From positions 23,153 to 87,152 of the forward strand of contig CAMCMU010000014.1 in NCBI GenBank assembly GCA_945876035.1: 64,000 nucleotides of DNA. The letters are read 5' to 3'. Each line of letters begins with the position of its first letter. The stretch's first letter is position 1. The position numbers and the translations under genes were made by a program. This document shows positions 9,052 through 17,617 of this stretch, one piece after another. The notes under the pieces were generated by a model. The model did not search any database, had not been told where the DNA came from, and saw only the letters and a program-made list of their open reading frames with translations. This DNA comes from Schlesneria paludicola DSM 18645. Its GTDB lineage: Bacteria > Planctomycetota > Planctomycetia > Planctomycetales > Planctomycetaceae.

Positions 9052-10175
9052 TGCATCGTCGAGAAATTGCACCCCGCCGAGACTGGCAGCGATGCGTCGA
9101 AGACCAAGGTCTCGCCTTTCACACGATTGACGGCGATCTTTATTGGGATGAATCCGCGTACTACGAATTTACGTCGATGGAGATCGACTTGCTCGAATCG
9201 GCCACGAATGCGCTACAGGCGATGTGTCTCCACGCCGTGCAGCATGTGTTTGATGAAAACCGGATGTGTGAATTTCAGATTCCGACGGTGATGCAGGAAT
9301 GGGTACGCGCCAGCTGGGATCGGGATGACCCGAGTCTTTACGGACGATTCGATCTGGCTTACGACGGTGTAAGGCCACCGCAGTTGCTGGAATACAATGC
9401 CGATACACCGACCTCTTTGTTAGAGGCCGGAGCCATTCAATGGTTCTGGTTGCAAGACGTCAATCGTCGTGCCGACCAGTTCAACAGCATTCATGAACAG
9501 TTGCTCCAGACGTGGGCGAAGTTTTACGAAAACTGCAACCAACCCCTTTATTTCACGTCGGTCGAAAATCACGAGGAGGATTTCGGAAACGTCCGGTACC
9601 TGCAGGATACGGCCGAACAAGCCGGCCTCCGGACCGTCTATGTGCCCCTCGAAAAAATCGCCTTCGATTTGGATTCCCAACAGTTCCTCGACCCGAGTGG
9701 ATCGCCGATCGGCACGTTGTTCAAGCTCTACCCTTGGGAGTGGATGCTGCAGGAGGAATTTGGGAGACATCTTCCCGTGGCGCCCACACACTGGATCGAG
9801 CCACCATGGAAAATGCTGTTGAGTAACAAATCGCTTCTCGTGGTCATGTGGGAACTCTTTCCGGATTCCCCCTATCTGTTACCTGCTGCTTACACGCCGA
9901 TGGGGTCGTCTTACGTCTGCAAGCCGTGCCTCTCTCGAGAAGGAAGCAATGTCTCAATTTTCCACGGTGGGACTCAGATTGACGGCACATCGGGTCCTTA
10001 TGTCACGGGACCGAGGGTGTATCAGGAATATCACGAACTGCCGGTTTTCTCCGGAAATTATCCCGTCATTGGCAGTTGGATCGTGGGCGGTGAAGCCTGT
10101 GGACTAGGAGTTCGCGAAGACCGGTCACGCATCACTCACAACATGAGTCGCTTCGTCCCACACCTGTTTTTTTGA
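9051..10175 (+). CDS. YgiC/YjfC-like glutathionylspermidine synthase-family ATP-grasp protein
   Basis: A 374-residue member of the glutathionylspermidine-synthase-like ATP-grasp family, which forms C-N bonds with ATP. The natural substrate of YgiC/YjfC is not known to me. The ATG at 9051 overlaps the upstream stop. The open frame continues upstream but over the lipoprotein gene. Diagnostic blocks are PPQLLEYNADTPTSLLEAG, QWFWLQD, HWIEPPWKMLLSNKSLL, YVCKPCLSREGSNVSI, YPVIGSWIVGGEACGLGVRE and ITHNMSRFVPHLFF at the C-terminus. These align closely with E. coli YgiC. Only the synthetase half is present. The amidase half of bifunctional Gsp is absent, as in YgiC. No signal peptide is seen, so the enzyme is cytoplasmic although its partners are in the envelope. 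Confidence 0.9.
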   Translation: MHRREIAPRRDWQRCVEDQGLAFHTIDGDLYWDESAYYEFTSMEIDLLESATNALQAMCLHAVQHVFDENRMCEFQIPTVMQEWVRASWDRDDPSLYGRFDLAYDGVRPPQLLEYNADTPTSLLEAGAIQWFWLQDVNRRADQFNSIHEQLLQTWAKFYENCNQPLYFTSVENHEEDFGNVRYLQDTAEQAGLRTVYVPLEKIAFDLDSQQFLDPSGSPIGTLFKLYPWEWMLQEEFGRHLPVAPTHWIEPPWKMLLSNKSLLVVMWELFPDSPYLLPAAYTPMGSSYVCKPCLSREGSNVSIFHGGTQIDGTSGPYVTGPRVYQEYHELPVFSGNYPVIGSWIVGGEACGLGVREDRSRITHNMSRFVPHLFF

Positions 10176-10366
10176 TGATGGAAGTGGTGGCCGTTCGCTC
10201 TGCTGTTTTTTTTCGATCGACCAAATGCTGCAATCACTGTGTCGGTTCCCGTTGACGATCCATTGAACAACTCCGATGATCATGCGACAGCGAATTTTCC
10301 CTGAGTGCCGGTCGTTCCTTCCGCGACTTTCTGGACTCGGCAAAAAATCATTCAAAGGTTTGTGGT

Positions 10367-10774
10367 ATGAAAATGACAGTCGTCTGGTGTGGTGTGGTGT
10401 TGAGTCACCTGTGGATCACGACGGTAAGTGCCTTCCCGCCGATTCCGGCTCAAATCAAAGAGACTCTGAAAGACAACAAGGTCTATCAACCGTTTCTTGA
10501 TACGCTGGATGGTCTCACGAGCAAATGCGACGTGTGCCACAAACCGGGTGCGGATAAGAAGGGCAAAGGGCATGGGTTGAACGACTTTGGAAAAGTCTTT
10601 CATGATCGATTTGAAGCCAAAAATTACAAAAAATCTCAAGACGAGAAAAAAACGTCCGAGGCACTCAAGCTCTTTCAGGCTGCGTGGGATAAGTCCGTCA
10701 TCGAGCGGACCAGCGACGGAAAAGTTTACGGCGATCTCATGAAATCCGGCTTGTTGCCGAGCAAGAATGAATAG
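10367..10774 (+). CDS. Secreted single-heme c-type cytochrome-like protein
   Basis: A 135-residue exported protein. A hydrophobic leader of about 22 residues (MTVVWCGVVLSHLWITTVSA) ends at an Ala cleavage site before FPPIPAQIKETLKDN. The only heme motif is CDVCH, in LTSKCDVCHKPGADKKGKGH. The rest is Lys-rich and helical (HDRFEAKNYKKSQDEKKTSE), and no axial Met is obvious. Small secreted proteins of this type are common in planctomycetes. An electron-carrier role is inferred from the motif alone. It lies 191 bases after the YgiC-like gene and may be transcribed separately. Confidence 0.72.
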   Translation: MKMTVVWCGVVLSHLWITTVSAFPPIPAQIKETLKDNKVYQPFLDTLDGLTSKCDVCHKPGADKKGKGHGLNDFGKVFHDRFEAKNYKKSQDEKKTSEALKLFQAAWDKSVIERTSDGKVYGDLMKSGLLPSKNE

Positions 10775-11862
10775 CGAGCCACGAATGTCCCTTCGTGCTT
10801 CTGGTTCATCCGCCGGAATCCTCTGGCCGCTCGCCAAATGTCGCATGGCACTTGTTTTTGTGAGTTGATGAGTCTTTTTTGAGCAGCAAAAATACCGGCT
10901 GCCGGCAGGTGTTTTGCAGCATCGTTTTGAGTTTTACGGCCACAGGCATGAACAGGTCGAAGTTGTTGGGGATTGCCTCATCGTGCATGTGCCGCAGTCG
11001 TTCTTCGTCGAGTGGGTCGGTAGGAGTGCGGCTCTGGGGAATGCATGGCCGGGAGTTGCGGCCCGATGTTGGGTGGGAAACAGTGTGTGACGATCGTGTG
11101 AGCGATTGCCCCTGCGGCTCGCCGGCCCCAAGGCGACCGGCGGCGTCTGAAAGTAACTCTGCCTCGGCATCGGCCCCCGGTTAGCACTGACAATCTGTGC
11201 GATGATCCGGCGTTTTTTTTGGCGAGACGATCCACAGGCGGCTGCCGCTTTCACCTCGACGGATTTGCCCGAGCCGAAGGCTCCCGGGTTCCAAGGATCG
11301 GCCAGTTCACCAAGACTCTCTTCGAGCATCCCCGTGGCCTCCAGCGGCTGCTCGAAGAGATCCGCCACAAAACCATCTAACAACAGGCCGACGTTCTTCG
11401 GTATCCCGAAGATTTAAACCACCCCCTTAAGGAACTCCACGAAGCCCTGTACGCTTGGGATCAAGGACGGGAAAGCCTGCGGAGGTCTCAGCTGTTTCTG
11501 GAGAGCCTTGGAACGAGCCCGCCGGTCGAAGTCACGCTGCATCACCTCCTGTTCGGCGATGATAGAACCCAAGGGATTTCGTGACATTCGCGGGCGCGGT
11601 CTCCGCTGTCTTCGCGATCGGTTCTTCACGGTCGGTCGCTCTCTGGCGGTGAACCCCCCTGAAATCAAGCCTGAGCGTTCGGTTCTTGGGCTCATGGACA
11701 ATTGACTATCGGCCCGAAGTCCGACACCACCTGTGGTCTCGGCGACTGCGATTGCCACACGTTTCCGGTTTCCCTACAACCAATCTTCTGCAATCACTCA
11801 GCCGGCTGAAACGGGGTGCTGCGTTCTGTCCGTGACGACGATATTTCAGGGATGAATCGCTG
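10775..11862. other. Gene-poor 1.1-kb stretch with fragmentary coding-like segments
   Basis: No intact gene is recognisable. One plus-strand frame from about 11201 to 11584 reads like protein (RIGQFTKTLFEHPRGLQRLL, a TAA at about 11380, then DLNHPLKELHEALYAWDQGR and VEVTLHHLLFGDDRTQGIS). The opposite strand is also open in places (DGFVADLFEQPLEATGMLEE). I cannot assign either to a family. Decayed genes or mobile-element remnants are the likeliest explanation, and the promoter of the next gene must lie at the right end. Confidence 0.35.
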
Positions 11863-13662
11863 ATGACGACGGTCTGTCGACACCAATTAGTGCTCCTCTT
11901 AATTGCCGGTTTCGTGTTTTTTACGAATCTTGGCGGATATGCCTTATTTGACGAAGATGAACCGAAAAATGCCGTCTGTGGTCGTGAAATGTTTGAACGA
12001 GGCGACTGGATCGTTCCCACATTCAATGCTCAGCTAAGAACCGACAAGCCGGTTCTGATTTATTGGTTGATGCAGATCTCGTTTCATCTGTTTGGTGTCT
12101 CTGAGTTTTCTTCGCGATTGGGTTCCTCGCTATTGGCTGTGGGAACGACACTGCTGACGTACCATCTGGGTCGCAAGCTCTATTCCCCCCCCGTCGGTTT
12201 GCTTGCCGGAATTATCCTCTGTACCTCAGTGATGTTCTCGGCTGTTGGTCGTTCCGTGACACCGGACTCCGTATTGATCTTTTGTCTGACGCTGGCTTTC
12301 ACGATCTACGTCTGGACCGTGGCTCAGCAGCGTGGCGGTCAATTCAGCGGCATATCAGCAAATCAAGAAGTGAAGAGACTGGCCGACTTGCTGCCCAAAA
12401 CGTGGTTGGCATCGCTTGCCATGTATTCAGCGATGGGCTTGGCCATTTTGGCGAAGGGGCCCATCGGAGTCTTGCTGCCGTGTACGATCATTGGCCTCTT
12501 GTTGCTGATTTCGCAACGCGAAATCGAACTCACCGAAGGACGGATTTTTGCAACCGTCGGTCCTTGGTGGCGCCGGAGCTTGGGGTCTGTCACTCAAGTC
12601 TTGCGACTGAGTCGAATTATCGAAGCGGCATCGGCGATGAGAGTCTTATTCGGTGCGGTGGTTGTTTTAACAATTGCTCTTCCGTGGTATCTCGCTGTGG
12701 GATGGCAAACGGATGGAGTTTGGTTGCAAGGCTTTTTGGGTGATCACAATCTCGCCCGATTTCTCAAGGCGAAAGAGCATCACAGTGGTCCGGTCTTTTA
12801 CTATGTCATCGCTATTTTTTGGGGCAGCCTCCCCTGGTCTGTTTTTCTACCGCTGTCGTTATGGACGTTGAAGAACCGTCTGGAAAAAACGAACATCGAT
12901 CACCACAGCGATTGCTTCGTCGCCTGTTGGGCAGGTGTCTGGTTTGCCTTTTTTTCGTATTCCAGCACCAAGTTGCCGAATTACGTCTTGCCGATGTACC
13001 CTGCGCTAGCCTTGCTGACCGCTCGAACGCTCCACGCATGGCAGATGTCTTCGGCGAGCCAAGGGATGATTTCATTTCGCCATTCCTGCCGTGGATTGTC
13101 AGCCATCGGTATGTTGTTGATGGTCTCCATTCCGATCGCGTCGAGCTTCCTACTGCCTGGCGAAGAATGGCTGCTGCTGATTGGTGCTATTCCGGTGATG
13201 GGCGGCGCATTTGCCTACGCGGCGGCAGAACGAGAACGGCGGTCGCAGGCGATTGGCATTTTGTCTGTGAGTGCGGTCGCGTTGGCAATCTCGATCACAG
13301 GGATTGGACTGGCCTCCGTTGGGTCTCATCAAGACTCTCCGAAACTTGCCGCCGCCGCGCGGCAAGCGGCTGGCACGATGGAAGTACAGCTCGCGGCCAT
13401 CAATTATTTTTCACCAAATTTAGTATTCTACTGGAAGCACTCTGTTCAACGGCTTCGAAATCCGAAGGAGATGACTCAGTTCTTCAACGAGAATCCGCGA
13501 GGCTTCGTTGTCACCCGCTCAGACAAGCTCGAAATGCTGGGTGAGCAATTGTCGAGCTTGGCCGAAGTGGCACGGCATCGACGTTTCCTCGGAAACTATG
13601 ACCTCGTGCTTTTGCGACGTTCCACCTCCGTAGCGCTGCACAACAGTTCCACGACAGACTAG
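11863..13662 (+). CDS. ArnT/PMT-like membrane glycosyltransferase (GT39/GT83 type)
   Basis: A 599-residue polytopic membrane protein of the dolichyl/undecaprenyl-phosphate-sugar glycosyltransferase superfamily. These enzymes move a sugar from a lipid carrier to lipid A, protein or another acceptor on the outer face of the inner membrane. After the first helix comes GGYALFDEDEPKNAVCGREM, which has the acidic pair expected in the first periplasmic loop. RTDKPVLIYWLMQISFHLFG and EFSSRLGSSLLAVGTTLLTY follow, as in ArnT relatives. About ten to twelve hydrophobic segments continue to about residue 480, then a soluble C-terminal part of about 100 residues. ATG at 11863 is used, since the overlapping ATG six codons earlier runs into a stop. 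Donor and acceptor are unknown. It converges on the two-component genes. Confidence 0.85.
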   Translation: MTTVCRHQLVLLLIAGFVFFTNLGGYALFDEDEPKNAVCGREMFERGDWIVPTFNAQLRTDKPVLIYWLMQISFHLFGVSEFSSRLGSSLLAVGTTLLTYHLGRKLYSPPVGLLAGIILCTSVMFSAVGRSVTPDSVLIFCLTLAFTIYVWTVAQQRGGQFSGISANQEVKRLADLLPKTWLASLAMYSAMGLAILAKGPIGVLLPCTIIGLLLLISQREIELTEGRIFATVGPWWRRSLGSVTQVLRLSRIIEAASAMRVLFGAVVVLTIALPWYLAVGWQTDGVWLQGFLGDHNLARFLKAKEHHSGPVFYYVIAIFWGSLPWSVFLPLSLWTLKNRLEKTNIDHHSDCFVACWAGVWFAFFSYSSTKLPNYVLPMYPALALLTARTLHAWQMSSASQGMISFRHSCRGLSAIGMLLMVSIPIASSFLLPGEEWLLLIGAIPVMGGAFAYAAAERERRSQAIGILSVSAVALAISITGIGLASVGSHQDSPKLAAAARQAAGTMEVQLAAINYFSPNLVFYWKHSVQRLRNPKEMTQFFNENPRGFVVTRSDKLEMLGEQLSSLAEVARHRRFLGNYDLVLLRRSTSVALHNSSTTD

Positions 13663-13756
13663 AGATTTCCACTGCAGATAAGATCCGACTCGGGTGCTCA
13701 ATCGACCCACCATGAAAGCTGCGGAAAGAGGGTTAACCGGTCTGTTCGCGATCTCG

Positions 13757-15181
13757 TCAGCCAGCCGCTTTAGTTGTGTCGCCATTCAGTTTGTTGTACA
13801 GCGTCTTTAACGCAATACCAAGCTCATTGGCCGCCTTGGGCTTGTCACCTTGATGCTTGTCGAGCACCCGATAGATCACGTCCATCTCAATCTCGCGCAA
13901 TGTTTTTGGACACTTGGAGAGTTCAACAGTGGCTGTTTTGATGAGGCCTGACGCGGCCGCATGACGCAGAATGCCGGCAGGAAGGTCCTCCGGTTCGATG
14001 ACTTCTCCATCGGACATGATGACGGCATGCTCGAGGGCATTCGCCAGTTCCCTTACATTCCCAGACCAGTCGTGCAACTTCAAAATCTGAACCGTCTCGG
14101 CGGACAGAGCATTGTCGGAAACGTCGCGTCGTTTCATATAACGCATGATTAATGTGCGCGCCAGTTCCGGAATATCCTCTTTACGCTCTCGCAAAGGTGG
14201 CAGTTGTATTTCGAACGTATTCACGCGGAAGTACAAGTCTTCGCGGAACGATCCTTCAACCACCATTTCTTGCAGGGAGCGATTGGTGGCGCAGACCACG
14301 CGGACATCGACATGGAATGCGTCATTTTCGCCAACGCGACGGACTTCACCGGACTCTAGAAATCGGAGCAACTTGACTTGCATCGATTTGTCGAGTTCGC
14401 CCAATTCATCAAGAAATAATGTTCCACCATTCGCCACTTCAAGCAGTCCCTTGCGCGGCGTATCGGCGCCTGTGAACGCGCCCTTTCGGTGTCCAAACAA
14501 TTCACTTTCCACAAGATTTTCTGGAAGCGCTCCGCAGTTGACGGCCACAAACGGCATGGTCGATCTCAAGCTGAGATCGTGAATGCGTCGAGCGACTAGT
14601 TCCTTTCCCGTACCCGTCTCTCCCAAAATCAAAACACTGGAATCGGTCGGTGCGATTTTTTCGCACAACTTTTTGACATGGAGCATTCCGGGAGTCCGGC
14701 CAATCAGATCGGGTGCGCCTTCCACGGCCTTCAGTCTCGATTCGAGCGCGATCGTCTTGTGTGTCAGCGTGCGTTTGTCGGCGACGCGTTTTAAGGACGC
14801 ATTGATGTCGATTAGCTTGCAGGGCTTTCGCAGAAAATCATAGGCTCCGGCGCGAACGGCCTGAATTGCCGCATCGACGTCGCCATGTGCTGTACTGATG
14901 ATGACTTCGGTTTCTGGCGAGACTTTTTTGATGTGTTGGATCACATCCCATCCGCTCATGCCGGGCATTCTGAGATCCACGATCGCGGCATCAAATGTTT
15001 GCAGTTCCAGTGCCTTGAGAGCGGCTGGTCCGTCTTCACATAAGACAAGATCATGACCCATGCGTGGGAGTTCGATTTTCATGACATCGCGAATGGTTTG
15101 CTCGTCATCGACGAACAGGACTCGTAGTTTATTCGTGGCGGCAGCGGTCAACGGGCGGTCTCCTTGCCCCTCTCGTGACAT
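13757..15181 (-). CDS. NtrC-family sigma-54-dependent response regulator
   Basis: A 474-residue activator of RNA polymerase-sigma54. The receiver domain (about 19-133) has VLFVDDE, the phospho-acceptor Asp69 in IVDLRMPG and the Lys in LRKPCK. The AAA+ domain has GETGTGKE (Walker A, about 188-195), the sigma54-contact loop GAFTGA (235-240), GGTLFLDELGEL (Walker B) and the arginine region FREDLYFRVN. The C-terminal Fis-type helix-turn-helix reads GDKPKAANELGIALKTLYNK. All domains look intact. The sensor kinase gene lies upstream with a 265-base gap on the same strand, so the two form a two-component system. Target promoters are not identifiable here, and I found no convincing -24/-12 element in the window. 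Confidence 0.95.
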   Translation of the reverse strand: MSREGQGDRPLTAAATNKLRVLFVDDEQTIRDVMKIELPRMGHDLVLCEDGPAALKALELQTFDAAIVDLRMPGMSGWDVIQHIKKVSPETEVIISTAHGDVDAAIQAVRAGAYDFLRKPCKLIDINASLKRVADKRTLTHKTIALESRLKAVEGAPDLIGRTPGMLHVKKLCEKIAPTDSSVLILGETGTGKELVARRIHDLSLRSTMPFVAVNCGALPENLVESELFGHRKGAFTGADTPRKGLLEVANGGTLFLDELGELDKSMQVKLLRFLESGEVRRVGENDAFHVDVRVVCATNRSLQEMVVEGSFREDLYFRVNTFEIQLPPLRERKEDIPELARTLIMRYMKRRDVSDNALSAETVQILKLHDWSGNVRELANALEHAVIMSDGEVIEPEDLPAGILRHAAASGLIKTATVELSKCPKTLREIEMDVIYRVLDKHQGDKPKAANELGIALKTLYNKLNGDTTKAAG

Positions 15182-15312
15182 CCTTGTCAGCGAGCCGACG
15201 ATTGTCGGACGGCTTATATTGCCGAAAGATTTAGTTTGGTCGAGCGGTTCATATCACATCACTATCGTGGGAGCAATGTCCATTTTAGGCTTGTTCGAAC
15301 TTTAGTGACCGT

Positions 15313-15338
15313 CAAAAAATAAGGGTCGGCAGAGAACC
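15313..15338 (+). repeat. Copy 2 of a short intergenic motif
   Basis: CAAAAAATAAGGGTCGGCAGAG lies in the 265-base gap between the kinase and regulator genes and resembles 5011-5036. A shorter match (CAAAAAATAACG) occurs at 25794. The likeness is limited to about 20 bases, so significance is uncertain. Confidence 0.3.
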
Positions 15339-15446
15339 GTTGTCTCGGACAAAATTTATAACGATTCCACACAGATTTGCGCCGTGACTCAATGAAAATT
15401 AGGTATCAGTCGTCAACATCAAAACCTCCTTCAGACGGCAGATACG

Positions 15447-17045
15447 CTAAGCGGCCTTCGAAGCCTCTTGCCCCGTTCGGGGCAGATGAATCCGAAAAGA
15501 ACTCCCTTTCCCAAGGCCTTCACTGAAGGCCTCAATTCGGCCGCCATGATCTCCCATGATCCGATCGACGATCGACAATCCCAGTCCGGTTCCCTTACCC
15601 GACGGCTTCTCCGTAAAAAACGGTTTGTAGAGATGCGACAGAATGTGAGGCGTCATTCCACAACCCGTATCCTGAATATTAAGAATCACCTCATCGACGG
15701 ATTCGGCCAACATGATCGTGATTGATCCGGACTCCATGCCCTCCATGGATTCAAGAGCATTCATCAGAAGATTCAGAATCACCTGTTCGATTTCACCGGC
15801 GTTGACGTCGGCCGGGTGCGACTGGCTGCTGTCAAATCGGATCTCAACGTGACCGAAACCTTCAATGTGCCGTACCATTTCAAGCACTTCGGCCACGATT
15901 TTTGTGACGTCGTAGCGGACACGAGGACTGTTGTTTCCGCGGGCGATTTCCAACGTTCGTCTGGTGATCTGCTGGCATCGTTCCGTCGCATGCTGGATCA
16001 TGTTCAAGTAAGTGCGAAGTAAGCCACGGTCATCGGGAGAACTTCCAAACTGACTCTCCGTTTCGGCCAACCGTTCCACAAGCGAGTCTGCCGCCATGGA
16101 AATTGCCGACAGAGGATTATTGATTTCGTGGGCAATTCCGGAAGCCATTTGACCCAGGTCCACCAAATGTTTGTTTCGGACCATTTGCTCGCCGCGACAC
16201 AAAGCCTCGCGATCGGCCTCAGACTTGTCACGCTGAAAACGATCGATCATCCGGTTGAAGCTGTCGGCTAAATCAACCATTTCGTCCCGACCGGGGAGTT
16301 TCAATCGGTGCTTGTAGTCTCCGTTAGCGACGCGCAAGGCCGCATCGTGGAGCTTGCGTACGGGCACAAAGACCCACGCATATCCGCATTGAAACAACCC
16401 GTAAAGCAAGCCCACAACAATGACCGAACAAACTCCAATCAACCAGATTCGCCAGCGATAGGCGGTATCGGCCTCAGCCAAGATTGGGGACAACTGTTGT
16501 TCCGCGATCGGCAGGTTCAGGATGACTGTCTGTAACCAGGCTACGTCGCGAAGCATTGTGTCGAGCGTCTCTTGACGCTCAGCAGTCGAATCAATCGAGA
16601 CCTGAACCTGTCCCAGTCGCGACAACGACCGCTGGATCCCATCCAGCTGATTCAGAATGATCGGCTGCCTCTGAGAGGGATGCAAGTCGTAAAGCTGGAC
16701 CAGTCGAATGCGGAGTTCATGTAGTTCTTGCAGAGCATGTTCGACGCGATCCCGCCAGATTGGGTGATCTAGGTCAAGATCCCGTCGTCTGCCGGTCACT
16801 GGTTCTTGACGCCAAGCGAGATTGGGGTCGGGAAGTTCCCTGAGCCACAGAGGATCGAACAAACGTGCACAGGCCGTCACCAATTTTGTGGGTGACGGCT
16901 CCGAATCCATCACCTTCAGATCGTGAACAAAGCGGCGATACGAAAGTAATCCTGACAGCCCCGCAACACCCAGCGAGAGCAGCATCAGCAGCACCAAAAC
17001 AAGCCCAATGAAGAGCTTGCGACGAATGGATCGCGTAAGGAACAC
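15447..17045 (-). CDS. Membrane sensor histidine kinase (HAMP-HisKA-HATPase)
   Basis: A 532-residue sensor kinase starting with GTG. The first membrane helix is about 11-34. An extracytoplasmic sensor region spans about 36-197, rich in helix and without a recognisable ligand motif. The second helix is about 199-220, and the HAMP linker with PVRKLHDAALRVANGDY covers 226-280. The H-box is GIAHEINNPLSAIS with His306 as the phosphorylated residue. The catalytic domain has LLMNALESM (N box), IQDTGCGM (G1) and GKGTGLGLSI (G2). GIAHEINNPL is typical of NtrB/AtoS-like kinases that pair with NtrC-type regulators, and such a regulator lies directly downstream. The stimulus is unknown. Confidence 0.94.
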   Translation of the reverse strand: MFLTRSIRRKLFIGLVLVLLMLLSLGVAGLSGLLSYRRFVHDLKVMDSEPSPTKLVTACARLFDPLWLRELPDPNLAWRQEPVTGRRRDLDLDHPIWRDRVEHALQELHELRIRLVQLYDLHPSQRQPIILNQLDGIQRSLSRLGQVQVSIDSTAERQETLDTMLRDVAWLQTVILNLPIAEQQLSPILAEADTAYRWRIWLIGVCSVIVVGLLYGLFQCGYAWVFVPVRKLHDAALRVANGDYKHRLKLPGRDEMVDLADSFNRMIDRFQRDKSEADREALCRGEQMVRNKHLVDLGQMASGIAHEINNPLSAISMAADSLVERLAETESQFGSSPDDRGLLRTYLNMIQHATERCQQITRRTLEIARGNNSPRVRYDVTKIVAEVLEMVRHIEGFGHVEIRFDSSQSHPADVNAGEIEQVILNLLMNALESMEGMESGSITIMLAESVDEVILNIQDTGCGMTPHILSHLYKPFFTEKPSGKGTGLGLSIVDRIMGDHGGRIEAFSEGLGKGSSFRIHLPRTGQEASKAA

Positions 17046-17617
17046 TCGACATCCTTGTCGTGTTGGCTTTCAAACAACGAAGCGGAAACGGAGGTTGCAA
17101 ACATTACAAGAGAATGTCATTTCACTCAACCCCGGTTCAAAAAATGCTCGAGCCCCCGTCGCTCGATGATCCTCGGATGCCGCCAAAGGGTCGAGTTCGA
17201 GCTCGTCAGAAATGAAGGCAATTTCCACGCTCTTGGCTAATCACAGATCGGCGTTCGTCTGGGCCGTAGTATGCCTCTCAACGCTCACAATAGTTGACCA
17301 GACCGATGGGGCGGCATCAAACCCCGAACGCGTTCCCTAGTCGCGGCGGCCGACTCAATTTTGTGAGATTTCTCCCGGCCAATCAATCCCCCGCGGCGAT
17401 CACTGCGCATCTTATCCCGAGAGCAACCAATCGCGCCAGATCGAATCCGCTGGCCGCACAGGGCAAACGTTGTCTGTTGCAAATCATCGCTTCTCAAATC
17501 CTCCGACATCAGGGATAGTGTTCGGATAGCGGCGTTGTCGGCTGGCAATTTGCTGATTTTGTAGATTGTCGTTTGCGCGAACCGTGATCCAAACCACCTT
17601 GTCACTAGGATTTGCCG
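17046..17617. promoter_or_regulatory. Divergent intergenic region, kinase / MFS-acyltransferase fusion
   Basis: This 572-base gap should hold promoters in both directions. A minus-strand open frame of 106 codons (17285-17605) has no family resemblance and basic, Arg/Ser-rich composition, so I do not call it. No convincing operator or RNA structure is seen. Confidence 0.35.

Noticed and set aside
11414..11758. Minus-strand frame of 114 codons
   Set aside because: Considered as a gene fragment, but the opposite strand reads equally well and neither matches a family. Described only as part of the gene-poor region.
12819..13544. 241-codon plus-strand frame inside the GT39-like gene
   Set aside because: Out-of-frame shadow with high Arg/Cys content. 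The GT39 frame has helices and motifs.
13757..17045. Possible sigma-54 promoter for the NtrC-type regulator
   Set aside because: No TGGCAC-N5-TTGC element found upstream of either gene on the correct strand.
17285..17605. 106-codon minus-strand frame between the kinase and fusion genes
   Set aside because: No family likeness, poor composition, no ribosome site.
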